From Paucimonas lemoignei (GTDB lineage: Bacteria; Pseudomonadota; Gammaproteobacteria; Pseudomonadales; Pseudomonadaceae), in NCBI GenBank assembly GCA_900475325.1, contig LS483371.1, forward strand, positions 1,302,001-1,366,000: DNA of 64,000 nucleotides, read 5' to 3'. The first letter of the stretch is position 1. Each line of letters starts with the position of its first letter. Below, piece after piece: positions 1 through 9,850 of the stretch. A program made the position numbers and the translations under genes. The notes below the pieces were generated by a model that was not told the DNA's origin, ran no database searches, and was given only the letters and a program-made list of their open reading frames with translations.

Positions 1-2
1 CC

Positions 3-782
3 TTCGTCCTCTCGTTCACGACCTCGACCTTTCTGCCCAGCTACAAATGGGCGGGACTGGCGCAATACATGCGCCTGTACGAGAGCGACCGTTGGTGGGT
101 AGCGAGTAAAAACCTGATTGTGTTCGGCGGCATGTTCATCGCCATCAGCCTGGCCATTGGCGTGATGCTGGCGGTGTTCCTTGATCAGCGGATTCGGCGT
201 GAAGGCTTTATCCGCACGATTTACCTGTACCCGATGGCGCTGTCGATGATCGTCACCGGCACCGCCTGGAAATGGCTGCTCAACCCCGGCCTGGGCCTGG
301 ACAAAATGCTCCGCGACTGGGGCTGGGAAGGCTTCCGTCTGGACTGGCTGGTTGACCCGGATCGCGTGGTGTATTGCCTGGTGATTGCTGCGGTCTGGCA
401 GTCGTCGGGTTTCATCATGGCAATGTTTCTGGCCGGGCTGCGCGGGGTCGATCAGTCGATCATTCGTGCCGCGCAAATCGACGGCGCCAGCATGCCGAAG
501 ATCTACTGGAAGGTGGTGCTGCCAAGCCTGCGCCCGGTGTTTTTCAGCGCGGTGATGATCCTCGCGCACATCGCCATCAAAAGCTTCGATCTGGTGGCCG
601 CCATGACAGCCGGTGGGCCGGGTTACTCCTCCGACTTGCCCGCCATGTTCATGTATTCGTTCACCTTCAGCCGCGGGCAGATGGGCATGGGGTCGGCCAG
701 TGCGATTCTGATGCTCGGGGCCATTCTGGCGATTCTCGTGCCTTATCTGTATTCCGAGCTAAGGACCAAGCGCAATGACTAG
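3..782 (+). CDS. gtsB: Glucose/mannose ABC transporter inner-membrane permease, 5'-truncated
   Basis: The reading frame is already open at base 3, so the gene starts upstream of the window and about 259 codons remain. It encodes a MalF-type permease of the carbohydrate-uptake-1 ABC family, with several hydrophobic segments and the cytoplasmic EAA loop (IRAAQIDGASMPKIYWKVVL) that docks on the ATPase. It overlaps gtsC by 8 bases, and gtsD and the OprB porin follow. This order is that of the Pseudomonas gtsABCD-oprB glucose uptake operon, in which the preceding gtsA encodes the periplasmic binding protein. The symbol rests on this context. The family alone would only say sugar permease. Confidence 0.88.
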   Translation, partial: FVLSFTTSTFLPSYKWAGLAQYMRLYESDRWWVASKNLIVFGGMFIAISLAIGVMLAVFLDQRIRREGFIRTIYLYPMALSMIVTGTAWKWLLNPGLGLDKMLRDWGWEGFRLDWLVDPDRVVYCLVIAAVWQSSGFIMAMFLAGLRGVDQSIIRAAQIDGASMPKIYWKVVLPSLRPVFFSAVMILAHIAIKSFDLVAAMTAGGPGYSSDLPAMFMYSFTFSRGQMGMGSASAILMLGAILAILVPYLYSELRTKRND

Positions 783-1620
783 TCTTGCTGGTAAACCCGC
801 CTTCAGCCTCAGCCGTCTTGCGATTCACGCGGTGCTGATCCTCGCGTGCCTGTTGTACCTGGTGCCGCTGGTGGTGATGTTGCTCACCAGCTTCAAAACC
901 CCGGAAGACATTGGCACTGGCAACCTGCTCAGTTGGCCCACCGTGGTCACGGCCATTGGCTGGGTCAAAGCCTGGGCGACGCTGGACGGCTACTTCTGGA
1001 ACTCGATCAAGATCACCGTTCCGGCGGTGATTATTTCCACCGCCATCGGCGCGCTCAACGGTTACGTGCTGTCGATGTGGCGCTTTCGCGGTTCGCAGTT
1101 GTTCTTCGGGCTGCTGCTGTTCGGCTGCTTCCTGCCGTTCCAGACCGTGTTGCTACCGGCCTCTTTTACCCTCGGCAAAATGGGTCTGGCCAGCACCACC
1201 ACCGGGTTGGTTTTTGTCCATGTGGTCTACGGGCTGGCGTTCACCACGCTGTTCTTCCGCAACTACTACGTGAGCATCCCCGACGCGCTGGTCAAGGCTG
1301 CACGGCTCGATGGTGCGGGCTTCTTCACCATCTTCGGCAAGATCATTCTGCCGATGTCGACGCCGATCATCATGGTCTGCCTGATCTGGCAGTTCACCCA
1401 GATCTGGAACGACTTTCTGTTCGGTGTGGTGTTCTCCAGTGGCGATTCACAGCCCATCACCGTGGCCCTGAATAACCTGGTCAACACCAGCACCGGGGTC
1501 AAGGAATACAACGTTGATATGGCGGCGGCGATGATCGCCGGTTTGCCGACACTGCTGGTGTACATCGTTGCCGGCAAGTATTTCGTGCGCGGGCTCACGG
1601 CCGGCGCAGTCAAGGGGTAA
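775..1620 (+). CDS. gtsC: Glucose/mannose ABC transporter inner-membrane permease
   Basis: A 281-residue MalG-type permease, the usual length for the family. It has six predicted membrane spans and the EAA loop VKAARLDGAGFFTIFGKIIL at about residues 174-193. With GtsB it forms the membrane channel of the glucose ABC importer. The start overlaps the end of gtsB by 8 bases, and gtsD begins two bases after its stop, so translational coupling is likely. Assignment to glucose uptake rests on the following ATPase, the OprB porin and the adjacent hexR/zwf genes. Confidence 0.9.
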   Translation: MTSLAGKPAFSLSRLAIHAVLILACLLYLVPLVVMLLTSFKTPEDIGTGNLLSWPTVVTAIGWVKAWATLDGYFWNSIKITVPAVIISTAIGALNGYVLSMWRFRGSQLFFGLLLFGCFLPFQTVLLPASFTLGKMGLASTTTGLVFVHVVYGLAFTTLFFRNYYVSIPDALVKAARLDGAGFFTIFGKIILPMSTPIIMVCLIWQFTQIWNDFLFGVVFSSGDSQPITVALNNLVNTSTGVKEYNVDMAAAMIAGLPTLLVYIVAGKYFVRGLTAGAVKG

Positions 1621-1622
1621 AC

Positions 1623-2786
1623 ATGGCAACGCTCGAGTTACGTAACGTAAACAAGACCTACGGCGCGGGCCTTCCGGACACGCTGAAGAACATCGAATTG
1701 CAGATCAAGGACGGCGAGTTCCTGATTCTGGTCGGCCCGTCCGGCTGTGGTAAGTCCACGCTGATGAACTGCATCGCCGGGCTTGAAAACATCAGCGCCG
1801 GTTCGATCCTGATCGACGGCTCGGACGTCAGCGGCATGAGCCCCAAGGACCGTGACATCGCCATGGTCTTTCAGTCGTATGCGCTGTACCCGACCATGAG
1901 CGTGCGCGAGAACATCGAGTTTGGTCTGAAGATCCGCAAGATGAGCCCGGCCGCCATTGAAGAAGAAGTGATGCGCGTGGCCAAGCTGTTGCAGATCGAG
2001 CACCTGCTCAATCGCAAGCCGGGGCAGCTTTCCGGTGGCCAGCAGCAGCGGGTTGCCATGGGCCGTGCGTTGGCGCGGCGGCCGAAGATCTATCTGTTCG
2101 ATGAGCCGCTGTCCAACCTCGACGCCAAGCTGCGGGTCGAGATGCGTACCGAAATGAAGCTGATGCACCAGCGTCTGAAAACCACCACGGTGTACGTCAC
2201 CCACGATCAGATCGAGGCGATGACCCTGGGCGATAAAGTCGCGGTGATGAAGGACGGCATCATTCAGCAGTTCGGCACGCCCAAAGAGATCTACAACGAC
2301 CCCGCCAATCTGTTCGTCGCGAGTTTCATCGGTTCACCGCCCATGAACTTCATTCCACTGCGTTTGCAGCGCAAGGAAGGCCGGCTGCTGGCGTTGCTGG
2401 ACAGCGGCCAGGCGCGTTGCGAGTTGCCGCTGGGCATGACCGACGCCGGGCTGGAAGATCGCGAAGTGATCCTCGGCCTGCGCCCTGAGCAAATCATGCT
2501 GGCGCCTGCGCAGCCCAACGGTTTGCCGACTATTCGTGCCGAAGTCCAGGTCACCGAGCCCACCGGGCCGGACACCCTGGTGTTCGTCAATTTGAATCAG
2601 AGCAAGGTCTGCTGCCGGCTGGCCCCAGACGTTGCGCCTCAGGTGGGTGAAAGCCTGACCCTGCAATTTGATCCAGCCAAAGTGCTGTTGTTCGACGCCG
2701 CCACGGGCGAGCGTCTGGGCGTGCTGGCCAACAACCAACCACCTCTGGAGCGGGGTGGCAACGTCACGCAACTCAATCGCAACTGA
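1623..2786 (+). CDS. gtsD: Sugar ABC transporter ATP-binding protein (MalK/UgpC type)
   Basis: A 387-residue ATPase energising the glucose importer. Walker [10 protein letters not shown] is at residues 38-46, the ABC signature LSGGQQQR at 136-143, Walker B with YLFDEP at 157-162, and the switch histidine in YVTHDQ near 190. A C-terminal TOBE/MalK-type regulatory domain follows (about 240-370), as in other sugar-importer ATPases. It starts two bases after gtsC. The closing 117-base gap to oprB has no strong terminator, so transcription may continue into the porin. Confidence 0.92.
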   Translation: MATLELRNVNKTYGAGLPDTLKNIELQIKDGEFLILVGPSGCGKSTLMNCIAGLENISAGSILIDGSDVSGMSPKDRDIAMVFQSYALYPTMSVRENIEFGLKIRKMSPAAIEEEVMRVAKLLQIEHLLNRKPGQLSGGQQQRVAMGRALARRPKIYLFDEPLSNLDAKLRVEMRTEMKLMHQRLKTTTVYVTHDQIEAMTLGDKVAVMKDGIIQQFGTPKEIYNDPANLFVASFIGSPPMNFIPLRLQRKEGRLLALLDSGQARCELPLGMTDAGLEDREVILGLRPEQIMLAPAQPNGLPTIRAEVQVTEPTGPDTLVFVNLNQSKVCCRLAPDVAPQVGESLTLQFDPAKVLLFDAATGERLGVLANNQPPLERGGNVTQLNRN

Positions 2787-2903
2787 TCCGGGCCCAGCTG
2801 GCCGAGTGGTGACTGCCCTGAAAAGCACGCTCAGCCAGCCATACCCAGTCGTCGATGTAACGCCGTTAAAAAAGCTAATAACAATAATACGAGGAGTTAA
2901 GGG

Positions 2904-4259
2904 ATGAAGAAGCTACGCAACAAATCGCTTAATCAGTTTCAGCGTGTGGGTGGTTTGTCAGTGCTCAGTGCATTGGCATTCTCCAGTGCGGCATACGCCA
3001 TCGAGCCGTTCAACGCCAGTGAGCACATGACCGGTGACTGGGGCGGAGCCCGTCAGGAACTCTATGACAAGGGCTACGACTTTACGCTGGACTACGTTGG
3101 CGAGATGGGCGCCAACGTTCATGGTGGTTACGACACCGATAAAACCGCCCGTTACAGCGACCAGTTCGCCCTGGGTGTAAACATCGATTTGCAAAAGGCC
3201 TTCGGCTGGAGCGACGCTGAGTTCAAGCTCGCGATCACTGAACGTAGCGGCAAGAATATTTCCAACGACCGGCTGGGCGATCCGCGGGTCGGCACCCTCA
3301 GTTCCTCGCAGGAAGTCTGGGGTCGTGGTCAGACCTGGCGTCTGACGCAAATGTGGGTCAAACAGAAATTCCTCGACGGCAAGCTGGACATCAAAGCGGG
3401 CCGCATGGGCGAGGGTGAGGACTTCGGCAGCTTCCCTTGCGACTTCCAGAACCTGACGTTCTGCGGCACGCAGGCGGCCAACTACGTCAACACCTGGTAC
3501 AACTGGCCGGTCAGCCAGTGGGCCTTGCGCGTGAAATACAACATCACGCCTGAGTTCTACGCCCAGATCGGCGTCTACGAACAGAACCCGTCCCTGCTGG
3601 AAACCGGCAACGGCTTCAAACTCAACGGCAGCGGCGCCAAGGGCACGCTGGTCCCGGTCGAAGTGGTGTGGTCACCGACCGTCAATTCGCTGCCTGGCGA
3701 ATACCGTCTGGGTTACTACCTGAGCAGCCCGAGCGCGAACGATCTCTATAAAGACGTCAACGGCCAGCCCCAGGGCCTGACCGGTGGCCAGTTCAAATCC
3801 CATGACAAGAAGACCGGCTGGTGGGTCGTTGCCCAGCAGCAGATCAGCACCTTCGATGGCAATCCTTCACGCGGTGTGAGCCTGTTTGCCAACGCTACTG
3901 TGCATGACAAGGAAACCAACTTCGTCGATAACTTCCTGCAAGTCGGCATGGTCATCAAAGGGCCGTTCGCGTCTCGTCCGAAGGATGACATCGGCATCGG
4001 CGTCTCGCGCATTCACGTCAACGACGATGTGCGCGATCGTGCGCAGCTGATCAACGCCTCCAACGGTATCGACGACTACGACAACCCAGGCTACCTGCCG
4101 ATCCAGAAGAGCGAGTACAACTCCGAGATCTACTACGGCGTACACGTGACTGACTGGCTGACTATCCGCCCGAACCTGCAATACATCAAACACCCGGGCG
4201 GTGTTGATCAGGTGGACGACGCGCTGGTGGCAGGTATCAAACTGCAGACCAAGTTCTAA
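2904..4259 (+). CDS. oprB: Carbohydrate-selective porin OprB
   Basis: A 451-residue outer-membrane porin for glucose and related sugars. The signal peptide ends at about AYA (residues 30-32) before mature IEPF. The mature protein opens with the family hallmark HMTGDWGGARQEL and ends in phenylalanine (KLQTKF), the C-terminal signature of outer-membrane beta-barrels. A cysteine pair (PCDFQNLTFC) typical of OprB lies near residues 180-190. The ribosome-binding site gaggagttaaggg precedes the ATG. It sits directly after the gts importer genes, so outer- and inner-membrane steps are co-encoded, and it is followed by a strong terminator. Confidence 0.95.
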   Translation: MKKLRNKSLNQFQRVGGLSVLSALAFSSAAYAIEPFNASEHMTGDWGGARQELYDKGYDFTLDYVGEMGANVHGGYDTDKTARYSDQFALGVNIDLQKAFGWSDAEFKLAITERSGKNISNDRLGDPRVGTLSSSQEVWGRGQTWRLTQMWVKQKFLDGKLDIKAGRMGEGEDFGSFPCDFQNLTFCGTQAANYVNTWYNWPVSQWALRVKYNITPEFYAQIGVYEQNPSLLETGNGFKLNGSGAKGTLVPVEVVWSPTVNSLPGEYRLGYYLSSPSANDLYKDVNGQPQGLTGGQFKSHDKKTGWWVVAQQQISTFDGNPSRGVSLFANATVHDKETNFVDNFLQVGMVIKGPFASRPKDDIGIGVSRIHVNDDVRDRAQLINASNGIDDYDNPGYLPIQKSEYNSEIYYGVHVTDWLTIRPNLQYIKHPGGVDQVDDALVAGIKLQTKF

Positions 4260-4286
4260 CAGACGATTCAGGGTCGTGTGTGCTTT

Positions 4287-4313
4287 GCGGGCAGCCTGGC
4301 TGCCCGTTTTTTT
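4287..4313 (+). terminator. Rho-independent terminator after oprB
   Basis: GC-rich hairpin at 4288-4306 (arms CGGGCAGC and GCTGCCCG) followed by a run of seven T. It is 28 bases after the oprB stop and closes the gts-oprB transcription unit. Confidence 0.9.
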
Positions 4314-4360
4314 GTCAGGGGAAATGGATCCTGTTGGTTATCGTTGAAGCGATGCGGTTC

Positions 4361-4436
4361 CCTGTAGGAGCTGCCGAAGGCTGCGAAGAGGTGTTTCTGT
4401 GAGATCGCTTTCGCAGCCTTCGGCAGCTCCTACAGG
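4361..4436. repeat. REP doublet, ctgccgaaggctgcgaa family
   Basis: Two inverted arms (tgtaggagctgccgaaggc and its complement) separated by about 30 bases. The same family recurs at 11058-11135 and 63051-63127. It lies between the oprB terminator and the mutarotase gene. An upstream in-frame GTG start for the mutarotase would read through part of this repeat, which argues against that start. Confidence 0.85.
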
Positions 4437-4479
4437 TAGCGTGTTTTCAGTTGAAAATTTTGACCTGCCAAGGGCAACA

Positions 4480-5355
4480 ATGAGCACCCAACAACCCACA
4501 CAGTCCGAACACCCCCTACAACGTTTCTTCAAATCCCAGCGCTCCCGGCCCACCTTCGAGTGGGAGCGTTTTCAGCGTCGCGATGTGCTGCTGATCAACC
4601 ATCCCTTGTGCCAGGCGGTGTTCAGTCGCCAGGGTGCGCAGTTGCTGCATTTTCAGCCGACCGGGCAGAAGCCCTGGCTGTGGTGTGCCTCCCGCTGGCC
4701 CTTGGTTGGCGCGATACGCGGTGGCGTACCCGTGAGCTGGCCTTGGCATGGCAGACACCCGAGCGAGTCGGGCTGGCCTGCCCATGGCTGGGCGCGTCTG
4801 CTGGACTGGAAGCTGATCGACAGCCGCGAGAGCGACGCCGGAGTCACATTGCACTGGCGCTTGCAGTTATGTGACTGGCAGGCTGACCTGTACGCCGAGC
4901 TGGGGCAGGGCATGGAGCTGCGCCTGAGCACTCGCCATGAAGACAGCGAACCTTGCCAGTTCGGCCACGCGCTGCATGCCTATTGGCGCATCGGCGATGT
5001 GCAAGATGTCGCGCTGCAAGGTCTGGAGGGGGCTCAGGGCTATGATCAGTTGAATCGCCAGGCGTGTACGCAGGAGGGCGACTTGCGAGTCGCCGGTGGC
5101 TGTCAGCGGGTGTTTGAACACAACGGGCCATTGCAGCTGCAGGATCAGGCCTGGCAACGACGGTTGGGGATCAATACCGGTGACAGCCTCAACACGATCG
5201 TCTGGCACCCCGGCAGTCGACCGCTGATGGGCGTGGCGGGCAGTGAGGCCAGCGGTTTCGTCTGTGTCGAGGCGGCGTCAGGCAATGACGAAAGCCTGAG
5301 CCTGGCGCCGGGTGAACGGGCGGAGTTGAGTTTGCAGGCTTATCTGGTGCATTGA
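4480..5355 (+). CDS. D-hexose-6-phosphate mutarotase (aldose 1-epimerase superfamily)
   Basis: A 291-residue YeaD-type enzyme that interconverts alpha and beta anomers of hexose-6-phosphates, supplying the form used by glucose-6-phosphate dehydrogenase. The galactose-mutarotase fold motifs are visible: a HGWAR segment at about residue 105, HALHAYW near 160, and TIVWHPG near 240. The ATG at 4480 with agggcaac upstream was preferred over an in-frame GTG at 4399 that translates a REP element. Its position between oprB and hexR/zwf supports a role in glucose catabolism. It matches a gene commonly placed here in Pseudomonas. Confidence 0.88.
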   Translation: MSTQQPTQSEHPLQRFFKSQRSRPTFEWERFQRRDVLLINHPLCQAVFSRQGAQLLHFQPTGQKPWLWCASRWPLVGAIRGGVPVSWPWHGRHPSESGWPAHGWARLLDWKLIDSRESDAGVTLHWRLQLCDWQADLYAELGQGMELRLSTRHEDSEPCQFGHALHAYWRIGDVQDVALQGLEGAQGYDQLNRQACTQEGDLRVAGGCQRVFEHNGPLQLQDQAWQRRLGINTGDSLNTIVWHPGSRPLMGVAGSEASGFVCVEAASGNDESLSLAPGERAELSLQAYLVH

Positions 5356-5377
5356 ATCTGAATTGGAAATGTATTCC

Positions 5378-5472
5378 CTGTAGGAGCGAATTCATTCGCG
5401 AAGAGGCCGGTACAGTCGATCCATCTCTGTTGGTCGAGCCACCGCATTCGCGAATGAATTCGCTCCCACAGG
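5378..5472. repeat. REPIN, gagcgaattcattcgcgaa family
   Basis: Inverted pair of REP arms (taggagcgaattcattcgcg and its complement) around a unique core. It lies in the convergent gap between the mutarotase and hexR. Close relatives are at 45509-45599, 57951-58045 and 61302-61397. Confidence 0.88.
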
Positions 5473-5502
5473 TTTACCTCTCGCAGGCTCACCGTTGCTG
5501 CT

Positions 5503-6369
5503 TCACCCCTGATCCTCAACCGGATACCGGCTGTCATTCAAGCTCTCCTTGATCTTGCGCAGGTGTGGCTGGAAATCCACGCCTCGGCGCAGGGTCATGC
5601 CGGTGGCAAGCACATCAAGAACCGTCAGCTGAATGATCCGCGAAGTCATCGGCATATAGATGTCGGTGTCTTCCGGCAGCGGGATGTTCAGGCTTACGGT
5701 GCTGGCCAGTGCCAATGGCGAACCCGCAGCAGTCAGGCCCAACACCGAAGCGCCGTTGGCTCGAGCGATGCGTGCCACTTCTACCAGCTCCCGAGTCCGC
5801 CCCGTGTAGGAAATGATCACGAACAGTTCGCCGGTATGGGCGACGGACGCAATCATGCGCTGCATCAGCACGTCAGCGTGGGCGGTGACCGCCAGATTGA
5901 AGCGGAAGAACTTGTGCAGCGCATCCATTGCCACTGGAGCGGAAGCACCCAACCCGAAGAAGTGGATCTGCCGGGCCTGAATCAGCATGTCCACCGACTT
6001 GCTGATCAGGGCCGGGTCCAGCTGCTGAACGGCGCTGTCCAGAGACGCAATCGCGCTGCCGAAAATCTTCTTGGTGTAGGCCTCGGTGTCATCGTCGGCT
6101 TCCACCGCGCGGCTGACATACGCCGCGCCACTGGCCAGGCTCTGGGCCAACTGCAACTTGAGTTCCGGATAACCGCTGACGGCGAAGGATCGGCAGAAAC
6201 GATTGACGGTCGGCTCGCTGACTTTCGCCGCCTGGGCGAGGGCCGCGATGCTGAATCGGGTGGCTTGCTGGGGGTTGAGCAGAATCGCTTCAGCCACCTT
6301 GCGTTCAGCCTTGTTGAGTTCTTCGAGGCGACTCTGGATCTGCTCCAGAAGATTTCTTGAGTGGTCCAT
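5503..6369 (-). CDS. hexR: HexR, RpiR-family repressor of glucose catabolism
   Basis: A 288-residue RpiR/MurR-type regulator. An N-terminal helix-turn-helix domain (about residues 1-77, with [15 protein letters not shown] as the recognition region) is followed by a SIS sugar-phosphate-binding domain (about 120-260, motifs FFGLGASAP and [10 protein letters not shown]). In Pseudomonas, HexR represses zwf-pgl-eda and edd/gap genes and is released by the Entner-Doudoroff intermediate KDPG. It is divergent from zwf across a 218-base gap that contains a candidate operator. The ribosome-binding site aaggacttgga supports this start. Confidence 0.95.
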   Translation of the reverse strand: MDHSRNLLEQIQSRLEELNKAERKVAEAILLNPQQATRFSIAALAQAAKVSEPTVNRFCRSFAVSGYPELKLQLAQSLASGAAYVSRAVEADDDTEAYTKKIFGSAIASLDSAVQQLDPALISKSVDMLIQARQIHFFGLGASAPVAMDALHKFFRFNLAVTAHADVLMQRMIASVAHTGELFVIISYTGRTRELVEVARIARANGASVLGLTAAGSPLALASTVSLNIPLPEDTDIYMPMTSRIIQLTVLDVLATGMTLRRGVDFQPHLRKIKESLNDSRYPVEDQG

Positions 6370-6506
6370 TCCAAGTCCTTGTCAGGCGGTTTTGCACAGG
6401 TTTTTTCACAAGGCTCTGGATAGGCCCTTTAGCCTGTAGCAAAGGTGGCCTATCGTACTCAGGGCCTGTGTTGATCACCACTGGAATATGCTTTTAGATG
6501 GAATGT

Positions 6507-6522
6507 TGTGGTTATTACTACA
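6507..6522. promoter_or_regulatory. Candidate HexR operator upstream of zwf
   Basis: The imperfect 16-base palindrome tgtggttattactaca (12 of 16 positions symmetric), preceded by T to give TTGT-N8-CTACA, lies 66 bases before the zwf ATG in the hexR-zwf gap. It resembles the TTGT-N7/8-ACAA pattern described for HexR sites. The match is by eye and the second arm is imperfect (ACAT instead of ACAA). Confidence 0.55.
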
Positions 6523-6587
6523 TGTCGCCTTGAGTAACGCCTTTAAAAAAGGTATTTGTAGCTTAACTTGATAAAAGAACCAACATT

Positions 6588-8057
6588 ATGCTCTCGATTA
6601 CGGTTGAACCGTGCACTTTTGCCTTGTTTGGCGCCTTGGGCGACCTGGCAGTGCGCAAGCTGTTCCCGGCGCTTTATCAGCTCGACCGCGCAGGATTGCT
6701 GCATGCTGACACGCGAATCCTCGCGTTGGCCCGCGAACCCGGCACCGAACAGCAGCATTTGGCATACATCGATGAATCGTTGCGCCGCTTTGTCCCCGAT
6801 ACCCAACTGGAAGCCGAACATGTACAGCGTTTTCAGGCACGCCTGAGCTACCTGCACGTGGACTTCCTCAAGGCTGAAGATTATGTCGCGCTGGCTGAGC
6901 GGGTGGGTGATGCAGAAACCCTTATCGCCTACTTCGCCACGCCTGCGTCGGTGTACGGCGCGATCTGCGAGAACCTCGCTTCGGTCAACCTGACTGATCG
7001 CACCCGAGCGGTACTGGAAAAGCCTATCGGTCATGACCTGGCGTCTTCGCGCCGGGTCAACGATGCCGTGGCGCAGTTCCTGCCGGAAAGCCGCGTCTAT
7101 CGCATCGACCACTACCTGGGCAAAGACACCGTCCAGAACCTGATCGCCCTGCGGTTTGCCAACAGCCTGTTCGAAACCCAGTGGAACCAGAACCACATTT
7201 CCCACGTTGAAATCACCGTGGCGGAAAAAGTAGGCATTGAAGGTCGTTGGGGGTATTTCGATCAGGCCGGGCAACTGCGCGACATGATCCAGAACCACTT
7301 GCTGCAGTTGCTGTGCCTGATCGCCATGGACCCGCCGAGTGATCTGTCCGCCGACAGCATCCGTGACGAGAAGGTCAAGGTGCTCAAGGCCCTGGCGCCG
7401 TTCACGCCTGAGCGTCTGGCAACCCAGGTGGTCCGTGGTCAATACACCGCTGGCTACAGCGACGGCAAGGCGGTTCCGGGTTACCTGGAGGAAGAGAACT
7501 CCAACACCCAGAGCGACACCGAAACCTTCGTCGCCCTGCGTGCCGATATCCGTAACTGGCGCTGGTCGGGTACGCCGTTTTATCTGCGGACCGGCAAGCG
7601 CATGCCGCAGAAGCTCTCGCAGATCGTGATTCACTTCAAAGAGCCGCCGCACTACATCTTCGCCCCCGAGCAGCGCATGCAGATCAGCAACCGCCTGATC
7701 ATCCGCCTGCAACCGGACGAAGGCATTTCCTTGCAGGTGATGACCAAGGATCAGGGCCTGGACAAAGGCATGCAGCTGCGCAGCGGTCCGCTTCAACTGA
7801 ATTTTTCCGACACCTACCGCAGCGCTCGCGTCCCGGATGCCTACGAGCGGTTGTTGCTGGAAGTGATGCGCGGCAATCAGAACCTGTTTGTTCGCAAAGA
7901 TGAAATTGAGTACGCCTGGCAATGGTGCGATCAACTGATCGCTGGCTGGAAAAAGGCTGGCGACGCGCCCAAGCCTTACACGGCTGGATCGTGGGGGCCG
8001 ATGAGCTCCATTGCCCTGATTACTCGTGATGGGAGATCGTGGTATGGCGATATGTGA
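6588..8057 (+). CDS. zwf: Glucose-6-phosphate 1-dehydrogenase
   Basis: A 489-residue enzyme of usual length that oxidises glucose-6-phosphate to 6-phosphogluconolactone with NAD(P)+. The nucleotide-binding loop [10 protein letters not shown] is at residues 15-24, EKPIGHD at about 145-150, and the substrate-binding/catalytic RIDHYLGK at 172-179. It is the first gene of zwf-pgl-eda, is transcribed divergently from hexR, and overlaps pgl by 14 bases. HexR control is expected from the candidate operator upstream. Confidence 0.97.
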   Translation: MLSITVEPCTFALFGALGDLAVRKLFPALYQLDRAGLLHADTRILALAREPGTEQQHLAYIDESLRRFVPDTQLEAEHVQRFQARLSYLHVDFLKAEDYVALAERVGDAETLIAYFATPASVYGAICENLASVNLTDRTRAVLEKPIGHDLASSRRVNDAVAQFLPESRVYRIDHYLGKDTVQNLIALRFANSLFETQWNQNHISHVEITVAEKVGIEGRWGYFDQAGQLRDMIQNHLLQLLCLIAMDPPSDLSADSIRDEKVKVLKALAPFTPERLATQVVRGQYTAGYSDGKAVPGYLEEENSNTQSDTETFVALRADIRNWRWSGTPFYLRTGKRMPQKLSQIVIHFKEPPHYIFAPEQRMQISNRLIIRLQPDEGISLQVMTKDQGLDKGMQLRSGPLQLNFSDTYRSARVPDAYERLLLEVMRGNQNLFVRKDEIEYAWQWCDQLIAGWKKAGDAPKPYTAGSWGPMSSIALITRDGRSWYGDM

Positions 8058-8757
8058 ACTTGAATTCCCCCAGGGCCAGACGGTCCGGGAGTTCGACAAC
8101 CCGCAACAGCTGGCCGAAACACTGGCTGCCAACGTAGCCGAGCAACTCAGAACCGCCATCGCCGCCAATGGCCTGGCCACGCTGGTGGTGTCCGGTGGCC
8201 GCAGTCCGGTGGCGTTTTTCCAGAGCCTGGCGGTGCAACCGCTGGACTGGTCCAACGTGGTGGTCAGCCTGGCTGACGAGCGCTGGGTGCCGGTGGAGCA
8301 TGCCGACAGCAACGCGGGCCTGCTGCAGCGTTTTCTGCTGCAAGGCCCGGCCGCCGACGCGCGCTTTTTGGGCTTGTACAACGCGGCGGAAAGTCTGGAG
8401 GACGCCGCGCTGGCTACTGATCGGGCCCTGGCCGAATTGCCGCCGATTGATGTACTGATTCTGGGCATGGGCGACGATGGCCACACGGCCTCGCTGTTCC
8501 CCAACAGCCCGAACCTCAGCGAAGCGCTGGACTTGAACAGCGCGCGTCGTTGCCTGCCGATGCTGGCGCCGACCGTGCCTCATCAACGCCTGACCCTGAC
8601 GCGTCAACTGCTGGCCTCGGCGCGTCGGCCGATTCTCTCGGTTTCGGGTCAGGCCAAACTCGATACCTTGCGCACAGCCCTGGCGGGCGATGACCTCGCT
8701 CAAATGCCGGTGCGTGCGTTTCTTGACTCATCACTCGAGATTTACTGGTGCCCATAA
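8044..8757 (+). CDS. pgl: 6-phosphogluconolactonase
   Basis: A 237-residue cytoplasmic hydrolase that opens 6-phosphogluconolactone to 6-phosphogluconate, the second step of the route. The glucosamine/galactosamine-6-phosphate isomerase-type fold is shown by SGGRSP near residue 49, LADERWVP near 77-84 and [13 protein letters not shown] near 141. The ATG at 8044, which overlaps the zwf stop region, has ggga 8-10 bases upstream and was preferred to an in-frame ATG at 8029. Coupling to zwf and eda is likely. Confidence 0.94.
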   Translation: MAICELEFPQGQTVREFDNPQQLAETLAANVAEQLRTAIAANGLATLVVSGGRSPVAFFQSLAVQPLDWSNVVVSLADERWVPVEHADSNAGLLQRFLLQGPAADARFLGLYNAAESLEDAALATDRALAELPPIDVLILGMGDDGHTASLFPNSPNLSEALDLNSARRCLPMLAPTVPHQRLTLTRQLLASARRPILSVSGQAKLDTLRTALAGDDLAQMPVRAFLDSSLEIYWCP

Positions 8758-8774
8758 CAAAAGGATCCGCCGCC

Positions 8775-9449
8775 ATGAACATCGCCCCAAACAGTCAGCC
8801 GCTCAACAGCATGGCGAACAAGATCAAGCAGATTGACGAACTCTGCACTAAGGCAAAAATTCTTCCGGTGATCACCATCCTGCGTGATGAGGACGTCCTG
8901 CCGTTGGCCGACGCCCTTGCCGCCGGTGGCATGACCGCCCTGGAAGTGACCTTGCGTTCCGCGTTCGGCCTGAGCGCCATTCGCATTCTGCGTGAGCAGC
9001 GTCCTGAGCTGTGTGTGGGGGCAGGGACCATCCTTGATCGCAAGATGCTCGCGGACGCCGAAGCGGCGGGCTCGCAGTTCATCGTGACGCCGGGTAGCAC
9101 GCAGGATCTGTTGCAGGCCGCGCTGGACAGCCCGCTGCCGTTGTTGCCGGGTATCAGCAGCGCTTCGGAAATCATGATCGGCTATGGCATGGGTTATCGC
9201 CGTTTCAAGCTGTTCCCGGCAGAAATCAGCGGCGGCGTGGCCGCGATCAAAGCCTTGGGCGGCCCGTTCAACGAAGTGCGCTTTTGCCCCACGGGCGGCG
9301 TCAACGTCGACAACCTGAAAAGCTACATGGCCCAACCCAATGTCATGTGCGTCGGCGGGACCTGGATGATCGACAATGCCTGGGTCAAGAACGGCGACTG
9401 GGGCCGCATCCAGGAAGCCACCGCCGAGGCGATGGCTCTGTTTGATTGA
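8775..9449 (+). CDS. eda: 2-keto-3-deoxy-6-phosphogluconate aldolase
   Basis: A 224-residue class I aldolase that splits KDPG into pyruvate and glyceraldehyde-3-phosphate, the last Entner-Doudoroff step. The Schiff-base lysine is K145 in the motif RRFKLFPAE. The acid/base glutamate is E57 in ALEVTLRS, with GAGTIL at 83-88, VTPGS at 104-108 and PTGGV near 175 lining the phosphate/substrate site. It starts 17 bases after pgl with aaaagga as ribosome-binding site. It ends the zwf-pgl-eda operon, and no intrinsic terminator is seen before the downstream REPIN array. Confidence 0.96.
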   Translation: MNIAPNSQPLNSMANKIKQIDELCTKAKILPVITILRDEDVLPLADALAAGGMTALEVTLRSAFGLSAIRILREQRPELCVGAGTILDRKMLADAEAAGSQFIVTPGSTQDLLQAALDSPLPLLPGISSASEIMIGYGMGYRRFKLFPAEISGGVAAIKALGGPFNEVRFCPTGGVNVDNLKSYMAQPNVMCVGGTWMIDNAWVKNGDWGRIQEATAEAMALFD

Positions 9450-9479
9450 AATAGAAATCTGCCGGATCGGTGAATTACC

Positions 9480-9835
9480 TGTGGGAGCGACCGTGGTGGC
9501 GCTCCATCTGGCTCGCGAAGGCTGTGTATCTTGCGAGCAGATGTGCCGGATGTGCCGGCCTCTTCGCAAGCAAGCTTGCTCCCACAGACTCAGCCTCTGA
9601 TCACTAAACTTGTGGGAGCGAGCTTGCTCGCGAAGAGGCCGGTACATCCATTACATCTATCGAGCCTGTAATGCCGTATTCGCAAGCAAGCTTGCTCCCA
9701 CAGACTCAGCCTCTGATCACTGAACTTGTGGGAGCGAGCTTGCTCGCGAAGAGGTCGGTACATCCATTACATCTATCGAGCCTGTAATGCCGTATTCGCA
9801 AGCAAGGTGTGGCGACACCCAGGTCGCTCCCACAA
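9480..9835. repeat. REPIN cluster with a 116-bp tandem duplication
   Basis: This 400-base gap after eda is almost entirely repeat. REP arms of the gtgggagcgagcttgctcg type occur around 9481, 9611 and 9727, each paired with the inverse arm. A 116-bp unit starting at cgcaagcaag is tandemly duplicated (9565-9680 and 9681-9796, only a few differences), with the start of a third copy at 9797. The outer arms carry a different core (gaccgtggtggcgc and its approximate inverse). Confidence 0.9.
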
Positions 9836-9850
9836 GATTGCACCGTCCCC

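Noticed and set aside
6543..8504. Open frame of 653 codons on the minus strand
   Set aside because: Entirely antisense to zwf and pgl, which have full catalytic motifs; long antisense frames are common in GC-rich genes and this one has no recognisable domain.
9480..9835. Possible CRISPR-like array
   Set aside because: Repeats are inverted REP pairs and a tandem duplication, with no unique spacers of constant length and no cas genes.
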